Shown here: piece by piece, positions 36,301-43,271 of the stretch
How the letters are laid out: each line of letters opens with the position of its first letter
How positions within the stretch are numbered: position 1 is the first letter of the stretch
Assembly (NCBI RefSeq): GCF_038622445.1
Contig: NZ_CP152019.1
Coordinates: 3,012,501-3,076,500 of the forward strand
Source: Sporosarcina sp. FSL K6-1522
GTDB taxonomy: Bacteria > Bacillota > Bacilli > Bacillales_A > Planococcaceae
Reading direction: 5' to 3'
Length of the DNA stretch: 64,000 bases
Made by a program: the position numbers and the translations under genes
The notes under the pieces: model-generated
The model's database searches: none
Told to the model about the DNA's origin: nothing
Seen by the model: the letters and a program-made list of their open reading frames with translations, nothing else

Positions 36301-36319
36301 AAAAAATATATTGTTTTAT

Positions 36320-36694
36320 TTAAAGACTTTTTATATATTTCGTAATGTTCCCCATACAGCAACTACCTTGAGGATTATTTACCTCACACCCGCATCTGTC
36401 CGCTTTTACATTTTCTCGAATATGTTCTAAAGGTTTAGGAGAAAGTTCCTGTTCTTCATATTCTTTAATTTTTTCTTTTGTCCAACCAAAGCAATAGCAA
36501 ACTGGTACAGTGGGAGAATTATCTTCTTGATGTACAGATACCTTTACTTCTGAATTAAGGTACATTTTTTTCTCTGTATCAAAATAGATAACATCACAAT
36601 CTCTCGTTGAACAAAAGTAATGTGTCAAATTTGGATTTAAAGAATCTAAAACTGAATGAAGAAATGAATATAAAATGGTCCGGATGTACAACAA
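36320..36694 (-). pseudogene. CopZ-type [2Fe-2S]/zinc metallochaperone domain, N-terminus lost
   Basis: The reading frame contains the pattern of the CopZ N-terminal Fe-S/Zn domain: HYFCSTRDCDVIYFD, VPVCYCFGWTKE, and DRCGCEVNNPQGSCCMG, all cysteine-rich. Full-length relatives start with an additional CPxCG segment that is absent here. The frame opens at a TTG with no ribosome site, inside another dispersed repeat (GGTCCGGATGTACAACAA, 36674-36694), which seems to have replaced the 5' end. Confidence 0.65.
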
Positions 36695-36764
36695 AAAGCC
36701 AACTAAGTGTTGATTTAACTTGTTAAACTAAAGCACCCGCTAGTTTAATAAGAAAGCTTGCACA

Positions 36765-36975
36765 GAAACGTAAAAAACAAAAATGGAAACAATAATACAG
36801 CTAATACCCGTTTTCTTCCGCGCTTCCTTGATTTCGGCTATGCCCATAACATTGCCCCCATAAAAAACATCATATATGGCATTACTTCGTGGTTACCAGA
36901 TATCAAGCTATACCCCGCTAAAACAAAAACAATGATGGGTCATACAATTCTAAGCATTTTTAGCAATATGTTCAC
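36765..36975 (-). pseudogene. DUF3953-like membrane protein remnant
   Basis: From GTG 36975 (GACAGGGA in front) the minus strand reads MNILLKMLRIV, stop, PIIVFVLAGYSLISGNHEVM, PYMMFFMGAMLWA, stop, then a charged and a hydrophobic piece. The pattern resembles DUF3953 small membrane proteins. Two in-frame stops make it a pseudogene. Confidence 0.5.
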
Positions 36976-37128
36976 TCCCTGTCGCTCAAAATTACATTTA
37001 CTAAACAATTTGGCCCGATTGTTGAACATGTGAAAATATTATTCTTCAAGTATACAGTAAATGAACATAATGATCCGAATACGTAATTACACGAATGCGT
37101 CAATTCTAGGTAATCTTAATTATATGCT

Positions 37129-37173
37129 TGACAAATATTCCTTACATACTATGATTATACATAGTATGTAAGG
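37129..37173 (+). promoter_or_regulatory. Promoter with overlapping palindromic operator for the DUF1413 gene
   Basis: TTGACA (37129-37134) and TATGAT (37151-37156) are 16 bases apart. A perfect 13-bp inverted repeat, CTTACATACTATG (37142-37154) and CATAGTATGTAAG (37161-37173), covers the -10 region. This geometry is typical of an autorepressor site. Confidence 0.75.
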
Positions 37174-37194
37174 ACATGATAAGGAGAGTTTTAT

Positions 37195-37563
37195 ATGCCG
37201 CAAATTGCTATTCGAGTCACAGACGAAATTTACAAGGTATTAAATGATCTTGCAGAAGAAAGTAACCTTACTGTAACTGATTACTTATTAGCCAATTCTA
37301 TCAAGGGGTATCTTGCAAACTCACTTACTGTAGGAGAAATTCTTGATCGCTTATCTTTTATAAAGAAAGATGAATTGTTTACTATACCTAGTTTATTCTC
37401 TCACGATGAGTGGGAAAAATTCACGTCAGGAAGTTGTATTTCTGCAGGCAGGTTATTTCGTCAAGCTTTAAATAAAAACAGCCATGACCTTCAAAAAAGT
37501 GTGGAATTCCAAAAGAAAAATTCTGCAAATCTTGCGATATATAAAAAATTGACGGATGATTAA
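37195..37563 (+). CDS. DUF1413 domain protein, antitoxin/regulator-like
   Basis: It has 122 residues. The N-terminal 45 (IAIRVTDEIYKVLNDLAEES, then TVTDYLLANSIKGYL) look like a ribbon-helix-helix DNA-binding domain. The rest matches DUF1413 (LTVGEILDRL, FTIPSLFSHDEWEKF, SAGRLFRQAL). Together with the palindromic operator on its promoter, this suggests an autoregulated repressor or antitoxin. No toxin gene is adjacent on the same strand. AAGGAG precedes ATG 37195. Confidence 0.78.
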   Translation: MPQIAIRVTDEIYKVLNDLAEESNLTVTDYLLANSIKGYLANSLTVGEILDRLSFIKKDELFTIPSLFSHDEWEKFTSGSCISAGRLFRQALNKNSHDLQKSVEFQKKNSANLAIYKKLTDD

Positions 37564-37568
37564 AATAT

Positions 37569-37595
37569 AAAGGGAATTAATCTCCCCTTTTTTTT
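37569..37595 (+). terminator. Terminator of the DUF1413 gene
   Basis: AAAGGG/CCCTTT stem with a loop of about ten bases, followed by eight T. The following 37596-37819 stretch holds no gene that I can support. Confidence 0.75.
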
Positions 37596-37819
37596 GTAAT
37601 CGTTTTTAGTTACTCACCATCAACCAAAAATCCAAGCCCGCTATCATCAAGTTCACCCGATGAGGATGCTCTCTAATTTCAGACCATAAAAAATAACGCT
37701 AGCTTATGCTGCCCCTATCAGACAGCTGTTCTTTCGACTTACTGCTTGTCCTAGTATTCTTTTGATCTATCCCGCTTTTCAGAGACTGTGAGTGCCCTTC
37801 CTCGACTAATCCCACCTCC

Positions 37820-38143
37820 TCAACGAATAATTTTCCGTACCATGAATTTCGGTTTATTCGACATAACCTGACTGCGCTTGCGTGTATCCCAATCAAGATC
37901 CCAACCGTGCATCGCTTCGTTTTCGGAATTCCAAATTGATTTCTCGTAGTTTTCTAAAGCGACTTCTTTTATCGAATTCCACATTTGGGTTAGTTGCTCT
38001 ACAAACGGCCCAAGCCATTCCGCCATCCCTGTAACCCCGACTACAACGTCGTCAATCATTCTTGAAACTTCATCTATTGACATCTGATGACGTTGCGCAA
38101 GTTCTGCCTTTAATTCATCCAACCGCTCTTGATTGATTTCCAT
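37820..38143 (-). CDS. Phage-like hypothetical protein
   Basis: It has 107 residues, helical, N-terminus MEINQERLDELKAELAQRHQ, a hydrophobic middle (DDVVVGVTGMAEWLGPFVEQ) and a basic tail ending MVRKIIR. AAAAGGAGGAG before ATG 38143 is a strong ribosome site. It resembles small proteins of Gram-positive phages by style only; function is unknown. Confidence 0.65.
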   Translation of the reverse strand: MEINQERLDELKAELAQRHQMSIDEVSRMIDDVVVGVTGMAEWLGPFVEQLTQMWNSIKEVALENYEKSIWNSENEAMHGWDLDWDTRKRSQVMSNKPKFMVRKIIR

Positions 38144-38171
38144 ATTACTCCTCCTTTTGATAAATAAAAAA

Positions 38172-38208
38172 GGACACCGAAAACAGCCGTTAAGCTGAAT
38201 CAGTGTCC
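38172..38208 (-). terminator. Terminator-like hairpin before the phage-like gene
   Basis: GGACAC/GTGTCC stem is followed by TTTTTTATTT on the minus strand. Between it and 38352 the minus strand keeps an open frame of about 40 codons ending at 38227 (FCNVCNLPSFKWQYINGF), perhaps a gene fragment, without a start. Confidence 0.65.
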
Positions 38209-38351
38209 CTGGTTGTTCCAGTAGACTTATTTAGTAATGCATACCCTTTCGTAGTCTCGCGTTTGCACCAACCAGGTATGAAAACCGTTGATATACTGCC
38301 ATTTAAAGCTTGGTAAATTACAGACGTTACAGAAATCAATAGCCAGTAAAA

Positions 38352-39287
38352 CTAATTCTGCTTTATGATACTTATCAAAGTCTGATTAAACTTGACTGAC
38401 TCTTCCCACTGGGGAAAATGACTTGAATTTTCGAACCAAATGAGTTTTTTTGTCGTTTTAATTGTGTGATAGTAATCCTCTACCAATGCTGAAGAAACAT
38501 GCCTATCATGACGCCCCTCAAAAAACGTAATAGGGACATCGAAACTCTTGTATTCACTAAAATCAATTCCCATGAGCTCTTGCCACAAATATTTTATTGA
38601 TTGTAGACTCCCTTTTTCACGATTAATTAAATCTTTAAATGTATACTTTGATGAAAAAATGAAATCCCTTACCAGTTGGTTATAATTGCTTTTTCCATAT
38701 AAAGAATATCTGTATCGAACCACTAATTTAGTAACAAATAATAAATCGTTTAACCAATCTTTTTGAGTCAATGAAAGGTCAATATTTTTCAATCGTTGAA
38801 TAAGCTTTTTTTCATTTCGTTCTTGACTTTCTTTCAGAACAAAATCATATTGACACTTCAATCCTTTTTTCATGTTAACCACTTGACCACATCCAAAATA
38901 ACTATGTACTAGTTGAGGATATTTTTTAATGAAAATTAAGCCTAGGACACTTCCCCACGAGTGCCCTAAAAGGTAAACTTTTTCTTGTTTAAACGTTTCT
39001 AACAAATAATGAATTAAACTGTATAGATCTTCTATATAAGTTTCAATAGATATTTGTTCCTCTTTCGAAAAAGTATAGTAAGATTTCCCAGCCCCTCTTT
39101 GTTCCCAGACTACAATATTAAACTTTTTTCCAAGTTCTGAGTTATATTTATAAATCAGTGGTAAAGCAGCATCACCTGGACCACCATGCAAATACACTAA
39201 AAGAGGGAAATTGTTATCTTCACCAAAAATAGAAATAAATTGTTTTGAAGAGCCTATTTTTATATAGTTTGACAGTTGAGTTTTCAT
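38352..39287 (-). CDS. Alpha/beta hydrolase, proline-iminopeptidase-like (S33)
   Basis: It has 311 residues. The oxyanion-hole motif LHGGPGD lies near residue 34, the nucleophile elbow is GHSWGS near residue 109, the acidic residue lies in FEGRHDRHVS, and the catalytic His is in NSSHFPQWEE. This is the pattern of peptidase family S33, with HGGPG as in proline iminopeptidases. It is cytosolic; the substrate is unknown. AT-rich codon use resembles other genes of the element. It is monocistronic. Confidence 0.85.
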   Translation of the reverse strand: MKTQLSNYIKIGSSKQFISIFGEDNNFPLLVYLHGGPGDAALPLIYKYNSELGKKFNIVVWEQRGAGKSYYTFSKEEQISIETYIEDLYSLIHYLLETFKQEKVYLLGHSWGSVLGLIFIKKYPQLVHSYFGCGQVVNMKKGLKCQYDFVLKESQERNEKKLIQRLKNIDLSLTQKDWLNDLLFVTKLVVRYRYSLYGKSNYNQLVRDFIFSSKYTFKDLINREKGSLQSIKYLWQELMGIDFSEYKSFDVPITFFEGRHDRHVSSALVEDYYHTIKTTKKLIWFENSSHFPQWEESVKFNQTLISIIKQN

Positions 39288-39440
39288 TTTCTTCTCCTAC
39301 CTTACTATCGTTTTTGTGATTCAAGATAACATCTTTATATTTGTGACTCTTCACCAAAATGTGTACTTGACTGTATATTTCGTTACAGGTGGATGCATTC
39401 AGTGACCCTGAACTATATTTATTGTATCATTTTCCCCATT

Positions 39441-39617
39441 TTATTTTCTTGACATATTATTTTTTAATAGAGAACTTGAGAATTGAACGACTAAGCAACA
39501 ATCACGAGCCCTATCACCTTCACTCCACTTCAATCGATTAATGTCGATAACGTGTTGATTCATGATAATCATCAGAAATCCATCACGGTAAATCATAGTG
39601 TTTCCTATATCATTCAT
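39441..39617 (-). CDS. Small hypothetical protein
   Basis: It has 58 residues (MNDIGNTMIYRDGFLMIIMN start, tail rich in Ser/Lys). AGGTGGGGGAATAT lies just before ATG 39617, which supports expression. There is a single CC pair and no recognised domain. Confidence 0.5.
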   Translation of the reverse strand: MNDIGNTMIYRDGFLMIIMNQHVIDINRLKWSEGDRARDCCLVVQFSSSLLKNNMSRK

Positions 39618-39682
39618 ATATTCCCCCACCTACCTCTTAGTATAACTCACTTCATAATGCGAAGGCTTCTTATCCTGCCAAG

Positions 39683-39707
39683 GACGGGAGGAATCCCGTC
39701 TTTTTTT
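39683..39707 (+). terminator. Plus-strand terminator without an obvious gene
   Basis: The perfect stem GACGGG/CCCGTC is followed by seven T. Neighbouring genes are on the minus strand, so it may belong to an unannotated plus-strand RNA or be left over from rearrangement. Confidence 0.65.
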
Positions 39708-39948
39708 ATTGTTCGACACTTCTTTTCTCGAACTTATATTCTGAAATTTTATAATCAATAAATACACCTATGAATCCAATAGGTATTCCGCCTGCGGATA
39801 TTGAAAGTAAGATAATAAAAAGATTTATCCCTTCTGTTTTCCAGTACAGAATAGTGAAGACTAAGGCGATTCCTATTGCCGTAAATATTGCTGTAAAATA
39901 ATAAGTTATTTGGTTATTTTCTTCCTCTCTCTTCGATCGCCCATTCAT
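39706..39948 (-). CDS. Small two-helix membrane protein
   Basis: It has 80 residues with a charged N-terminus, two membrane segments (IFTAIGIALVFTILYW and LFIILLSISAGGIPIGFIGV) and a basic C-terminus. GAGGGTTTGCC precedes ATG 39948. No family is recognised. Confidence 0.6.
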   Translation of the reverse strand: MNGRSKREEENNQITYYFTAIFTAIGIALVFTILYWKTEGINLFIILLSISAGGIPIGFIGVFIDYKISEYKFEKRSVEQ

Positions 39949-40120
39949 GGCAAACCCTCATTTCTTGAAACGATAATTTGTTTTTATTATTTACCTATCC
40001 TTATCGTTTCAATCGACTCAGGCATGTTACCTGTATTCCCCATTATTTATATCATCCAGTTCAATATTCCGGTTACAAAACATCCGAAAGCGTAGTGACC
40101 ACAAGTCCAACAAACTTTCT

Positions 40121-40402
40121 TCATACGCTGCACCTAATAGCCTTCAAAATCTTTTCATTATCAGCAACACAAGCCTTCTTGAACGTTATGAGGTTATCGA
40201 ACAAAAACGGTTCAAACGTCAGCGCGAAGAAATCACAATATCGAATAACATCTTCAATCTCCATTTTGATCATGCCGCTTTCTAGCCCATCAATTCGGTA
40301 TTTCGGCATCCTCAACACCCCTGCCAAATCATTAGTACTCATCCCCTCGCTTTTGCGATCAAACAGCTTCTCCAACAAATTCAGCGAGACCATAAACAAC
40401 AT
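40121..40402 (-). CDS. XRE-like helix-turn-helix protein, possibly 5'-truncated
   Basis: It has about 93 residues. MSTNDLAGVLRMPKYRIDGL followed by ESGMIKMEIEDVIRYCDFFA matches the XRE/Cro helix-turn-helix pattern. The first available ATG (40402) has no ribosome site, and the bases upstream belong to a ferritin-like remnant on the other strand, so the native start has probably been lost. If expressed it would act as a phage-type repressor. Confidence 0.55.
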   Translation of the reverse strand: MLFMVSLNLLEKLFDRKSEGMSTNDLAGVLRMPKYRIDGLESGMIKMEIEDVIRYCDFFALTFEPFLFDNLITFKKACVADNEKILKAIRCSV

Positions 40403-40690
40403 GCAATATTGATAGCCGAGAGAATACAAAATCTTGATGGCATCCCCGTTGATGATGTAGGTATGATGGGAAGTGTTGCTGAATTCATGAACAAGATAAA
40501 AGGTTCAACCACAGACCCCAATGCCATTTTGAAAGATGCGCTTCTCGGCGAACATAGGGGTATTGAAAAATCTAAAGAGGTTCTTAATGGCGACCTTGAC
40601 CCCGAGAGCTTAGATCTTGTTGAAGGTATTTTGAATCACGATCAAAAACACGTTGATTTATTAGACAAACTTATTGTTCAAAAGGGGTAG
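40403..40690 (+). pseudogene. Ferritin-like domain protein, C-terminal half only
   Basis: The frame reads ILIAERIQNLDGIPVDDVGM, then LLGEHRGIEKSKE and ILNHDQKHVDLLDKL, the second two helices of a ferritin/bacterioferritin-like bundle with ExxH and HDxxH metal ligands. The first helices and a start with a ribosome site are missing. The 5' side abuts the XRE-like gene on the opposite strand at about 40403. Confidence 0.65.
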
Positions 40691-40751
40691 TTACGTATAA
40701 TACGTATACTGCCAATTACCTCCACGTTTATCGACCACCCCGTTTGTTTAC

Positions 40752-40794
40752 ACTATCCCTACACCAAAAGGTGACTGTGGAAAGACTGCTGATC
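40752..40794 (+). repeat. 43-base box repeat followed by a terminator hairpin, copy 1
   Basis: It contains ACACCAAAAGGTGA with CACC/GGTG dyad. The first 28 bases are identical to 41953-41980, with two differences over 43 bases. GACTGC...GCAGTC pairs just after it and ends in a T-run. Confidence 0.8.
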
Positions 40795-40841
40795 GACTAC
40801 AATCGGCAGTCTTTGGCCGTCATTTGGTCGTTAAATGTATA

Positions 40842-41180
40842 TCACTCAAATCTATTAATAAGATTTTCAAGACCACCCAAAGTCAAGCTATCAACGATTT
40901 TGTGAGCCTTTTTACGTGCGTCACCCAAGTCCTTGTTATATCTAACATTTGCTTCAAATGACTCTTTCGACAGCCACAAAATATAAGTGTCTCCAAACCC
41001 ATCGCCTTTGACATTGTGAGTTCGCTGTTCAAGTCGTCGCCTTAGACAAGAGTGTTCTTTAGTATCTTTGTTGTATTTGACTAATTTATCTGCTGAAACT
41101 GCATCAGCACTTGATTTGTTAACTTCTACAACTTCAAATTCATCAATTTCTCGATCGTTATTTTTATTTCTAAAGAACAT
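40842..41180 (-). CDS. Phage-like hypothetical protein, 5' end uncertain
   Basis: It has 112 residues, charged (NNDREIDEFEVVEVNKSSAD; GDGFGDTYILWLSKESFEAN). No ribosome site is seen before ATG 41180. Coding-like sequence continues upstream (NPLEVGQRVWIETRT) to about 41230, where an A6 run coincides with a change of frame to GEVVKK. The gene may be frameshifted and longer in its original form. Function is unknown. Confidence 0.5.
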   Translation of the reverse strand: MFFRNKNNDREIDEFEVVEVNKSSADAVSADKLVKYNKDTKEHSCLRRRLEQRTHNVKGDGFGDTYILWLSKESFEANVRYNKDLGDARKKAHKIVDSLTLGGLENLINRFE

Positions 41181-41277
41181 TGTTCTTGTTTCAATCCAAA
41201 CACGTTGCCCTACTTCTAATGGATTCTTTTTTGACTACTTCTCCGCTCTTTTCTACTACGCTTAATGGTCGAATGCA

Positions 41278-41523
41278 TCAGTAGCTCTCGCTGTATTCAC
41301 CGCAATCACACATCGCATATCCATCATCTGTAAACTCGCCACATTTATCGCATTGCTTTTCGATTTTCCAACCTTCAAATTTGTATTGTGGTTTGGAAAT
41401 ATAGATTTTATTGCACCGGTTGCACGACACTTCATCTTCTTCGCCTTCTGTCCAAAAGGATTGATGATCTTCAACTGCGTGATTGCAATATGGACATGTC
41501 TGGGCATCCAATATTTCAGACAA
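41278..41523 (-). CDS. Small zinc-ribbon protein
   Basis: It has 81 residues with four cysteine pairs: CPYC near residue 10, CNRC near 34, CDKC near 58, and CDC near 72. This suggests two zinc ribbons. TTG 41523 follows AAAGGAGAGGAAG. Such proteins are common in phage early regions; the role is unknown. Confidence 0.65.
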   Translation of the reverse strand: MSEILDAQTCPYCNHAVEDHQSFWTEGEEDEVSCNRCNKIYISKPQYKFEGWKIEKQCDKCGEFTDDGYAMCDCGEYSESY

Positions 41524-41712
41524 AACTTCCTCTCCTTTCGTTAGTTCGCTTTTTGGTCGAATTGTGTAATACTCCTGAAATAAAAGGATAATAAATTACA
41601 ACTCGATAACAAATTGGTAACATTTTACTTATAATGTATACTAAATTCTTCTTTAATGAGACAATTCCAGTGCAACAATTTAATTATTCACGCCACAAAT
41701 TGGAGGTGACTC

Positions 41713-41904
41713 ATGTTCGTAATCGTACGAAACAACGATGGAGCTATAGAGACCTTGAAAGACTCCAGCAGCCAATCTGACAAAACATTTGCTGATTTCC
41801 ACACTGCCGACTTATTAAAACAACAACTAAATCAAAACATATTTCCTTCCAAGCATTGGTCTGTTTCTGAAAAAGTCGCAATAAGTAGTTCAACAAGTGG
41901 TTAG
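41713..41904 (+). CDS. Small hypothetical protein
   Basis: It has 63 residues (MFVIVRNNDGAIETLKDSSS start). TTGGAGGTGACTC precedes ATG 41713, a strong ribosome site. The N-terminus looks like a beta-hairpin. No family is recognised. Confidence 0.55.
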   Translation: MFVIVRNNDGAIETLKDSSSQSDKTFADFHTADLLKQQLNQNIFPSKHWSVSEKVAISSSTSG

Positions 41905-41952
41905 ATACATAGCGTGATTCTTGGATGTTTATTGATCTAATCATCCGCCAAT

Positions 41953-41995
41953 ACTATCCCTACACCAAAAGGTGACTGTGATAAGACTGCTGATT
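41953..41995 (+). repeat. 43-base box repeat followed by a terminator hairpin, copy 2
   Basis: It matches 40752-40794 with two differences. It is followed by GACTGCTGATT paired with AATCAGCGGTC (one mismatch) and TTTTCTT, so each copy forms a dyad-plus-terminator unit. Confidence 0.8.
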
Positions 41996-42208
41996 GAGTT
42001 GTAATCAGCGGTCTTTTCTTGTGTGCTTTTATTTTCACTCAAGACGAGAACAATGCATTTATTTAATTACTTATTTCATTACCGCCCTCTAATTGAGTCG
42101 ATTTTAAAGATATTCAAAATCACTCTCCACGGTTGTCCAACCTCCGTTCGTTCCGAATTCATATGTTATGAATGCAAGGCTAAAAAAACTAGAAAGGAGG
42201 TCATGAAA

Positions 42209-42307
42209 ATGAGTAAATGTGGTAAATGTTGCGCATGCGTGAAACGCCCTAGATGTGTTAAACCCGGTGTATGTGAGGATCGTCATCACCATCATCAGTG
42301 TCATTAA
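42209..42307 (+). CDS. Cys/His-rich mini-protein
   Basis: It has 32 residues with seven Cys (KCGKCCACVK, CVKPGVC) and five His (HHHHQCH at the end), a metallothionein-like composition suggesting metal binding. AGAAAGGAGG lies before ATG 42203 and ATG 42209; the second has better spacing. The stop is followed two bases later by the ATG of the next, interrupted gene, so they were probably translationally coupled. Confidence 0.6.
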   Translation: MSKCGKCCACVKRPRCVKPGVCEDRHHHHQCH

Positions 42308-42308
42308 T

Positions 42309-42560
42309 ATGAGCAGAATACATCCTGATAAAGTTGTCAATCGTTGTAAAGGTTGCGCTTGTGATTAATTAAGACGATTACAAACGCAGACTGAAGTTGA
42401 TGTTTTCTTATCAGGTGGACAGGTGTTAGAAGATGTTGTTTTTGTTTCCTTTGACCGGAATAATTGTTGTGCATTCTTCAGAGTTCCAACAACTGAACCT
42501 GGTTCAACGCTTATCGGAGACTGCCTAGAGATCCAAGCGATTCGATTAGAAGAAGACTGA
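42309..42560 (+). pseudogene. Small CotY/CotZ-like cysteine protein with in-frame stop
   Basis: One frame of 84 codons reads MSRIHPDKVVNRCKGCACD, TAA stop (42366-42368), LRRLQTQTEVDVFLSGGQVL, then FVSFDRNNCCAFFRVP and IQAIRLEED. A CAA to TAA change would explain the break, since Gln fits there. The C-terminal part resembles small spore-coat type proteins of Bacillales, an assignment I hold with low confidence. It is coupled to the Cys/His-rich mini-protein upstream. Confidence 0.6.
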
Positions 42561-42569
42561 GTGATAAGG

Positions 42570-42594
42570 GGTCTCTTTTTTTATGGAAGAGACC
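42570..42594 (+). terminator. Hairpin after the coupled small genes
   Basis: GGTCTC/GAGACC stem with a T-rich loop, followed by TTCTTC. It is a weak terminator. Confidence 0.5.
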
Positions 42595-42612
42595 TTCTTC
42601 AAAATGTGTAAA

Positions 42613-42904
42613 TAACCAAGTTAATCCACATCCAGTTTCTTGGCTAGGTTTATCTCACATTGTTTTAAATAACGGTCAACAATTAAATATATCTAGCAAC
42701 GATATTTTGTCAGGAAGAGACTACGATTCTGATTTCTATGGGAAAGTAAAAAAAGAGCAATTTATCGGAGTTCCCTTTGAAGGAAAACCGGAAGATATCA
42801 AAAGCATTAAAATAATCGTAGGTAGTAGTCTTGACCCCTCTTCTTTTATCACAATCACAAAAGAAAGAGAATTGACATATGAATTCGATTATCAGGGAAG
42901 ATAA
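42613..42904 (+). pseudogene. Gene remnant without a start
   Basis: An open frame of 96 codons reads VNNQVNPHPVSWLGLSHIVL, then KKEQFIGVPFEGKPEDIKS and ELTYEFDYQGR. The composition looks coding, but there is no start with a ribosome site (first TTG at 42707 has none) and a hairpin lies directly in front. It is probably a 3' fragment of an unrecognised gene. Confidence 0.5.
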
Positions 42905-42992
42905 TGGATTTTAACCTAGAACTGAAAGCGCCCTACCCAGGGCTTTTCTTTTAACCCAAGGAGCAACACACGTTTCGAATGGAGGTGTTAAG

Positions 42993-43193
42993 ATGAATAA
43001 TGTTGTTAATTTCCCTGATAAACAAAAAGCTAACAAATTGCCTAGCAATTTAATAAAAGTTGATACAACTAAAAAAGTCCGCATCCCTATCCTATCTAGG
43101 ATGTACGAGCTTGACGGCGAATTGTACTATGAACTGCAAGGCGACCCCACTCCTCGTAAATGGAAGGATTACAGTCATTTGAATTTTAATTAA
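42993..43193 (+). CDS. Small hypothetical protein upstream of the integrase
   Basis: It has 66 residues (MNNVVNFPDKQKANKLPSNL start; LSRMYELDGELYYELQGDPT). ATGGAGGTG lies before ATG 42993. It is on the same strand as the integrase and 78 bp from it, the usual place for an excisionase, but no helix-turn-helix can be recognised. Confidence 0.55.
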   Translation: MNNVVNFPDKQKANKLPSNLIKVDTTKKVRIPILSRMYELDGELYYELQGDPTPRKWKDYSHLNFN

Positions 43194-43271
43194 AGTAATA
43201 CCCTAGAAGGAGGTGATGCAAATATCTATCCCCCACCGTGCGCCTGTCAACGCTAAAGGGAGATAAATATA

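Noticed and set aside
36758..37033. 91-codon plus-strand open frame
   Set aside because: The composition is unlike a protein, while the minus strand of the same stretch reads as a DUF3953-like remnant.
37699..37896. 65-codon minus-strand frame overlapping the phage-like 107-residue gene
   Set aside because: It shares sequence with a better-supported gene in another frame; a shorter GTG-started 38-residue version has the ribosome site too close to the start.
43216..43266. Leader peptide before the integrase (ATG behind AAGGAGGTG)
   Set aside because: Only about 17 codons and almost no spacing between ribosome site and ATG; no evidence of a role.
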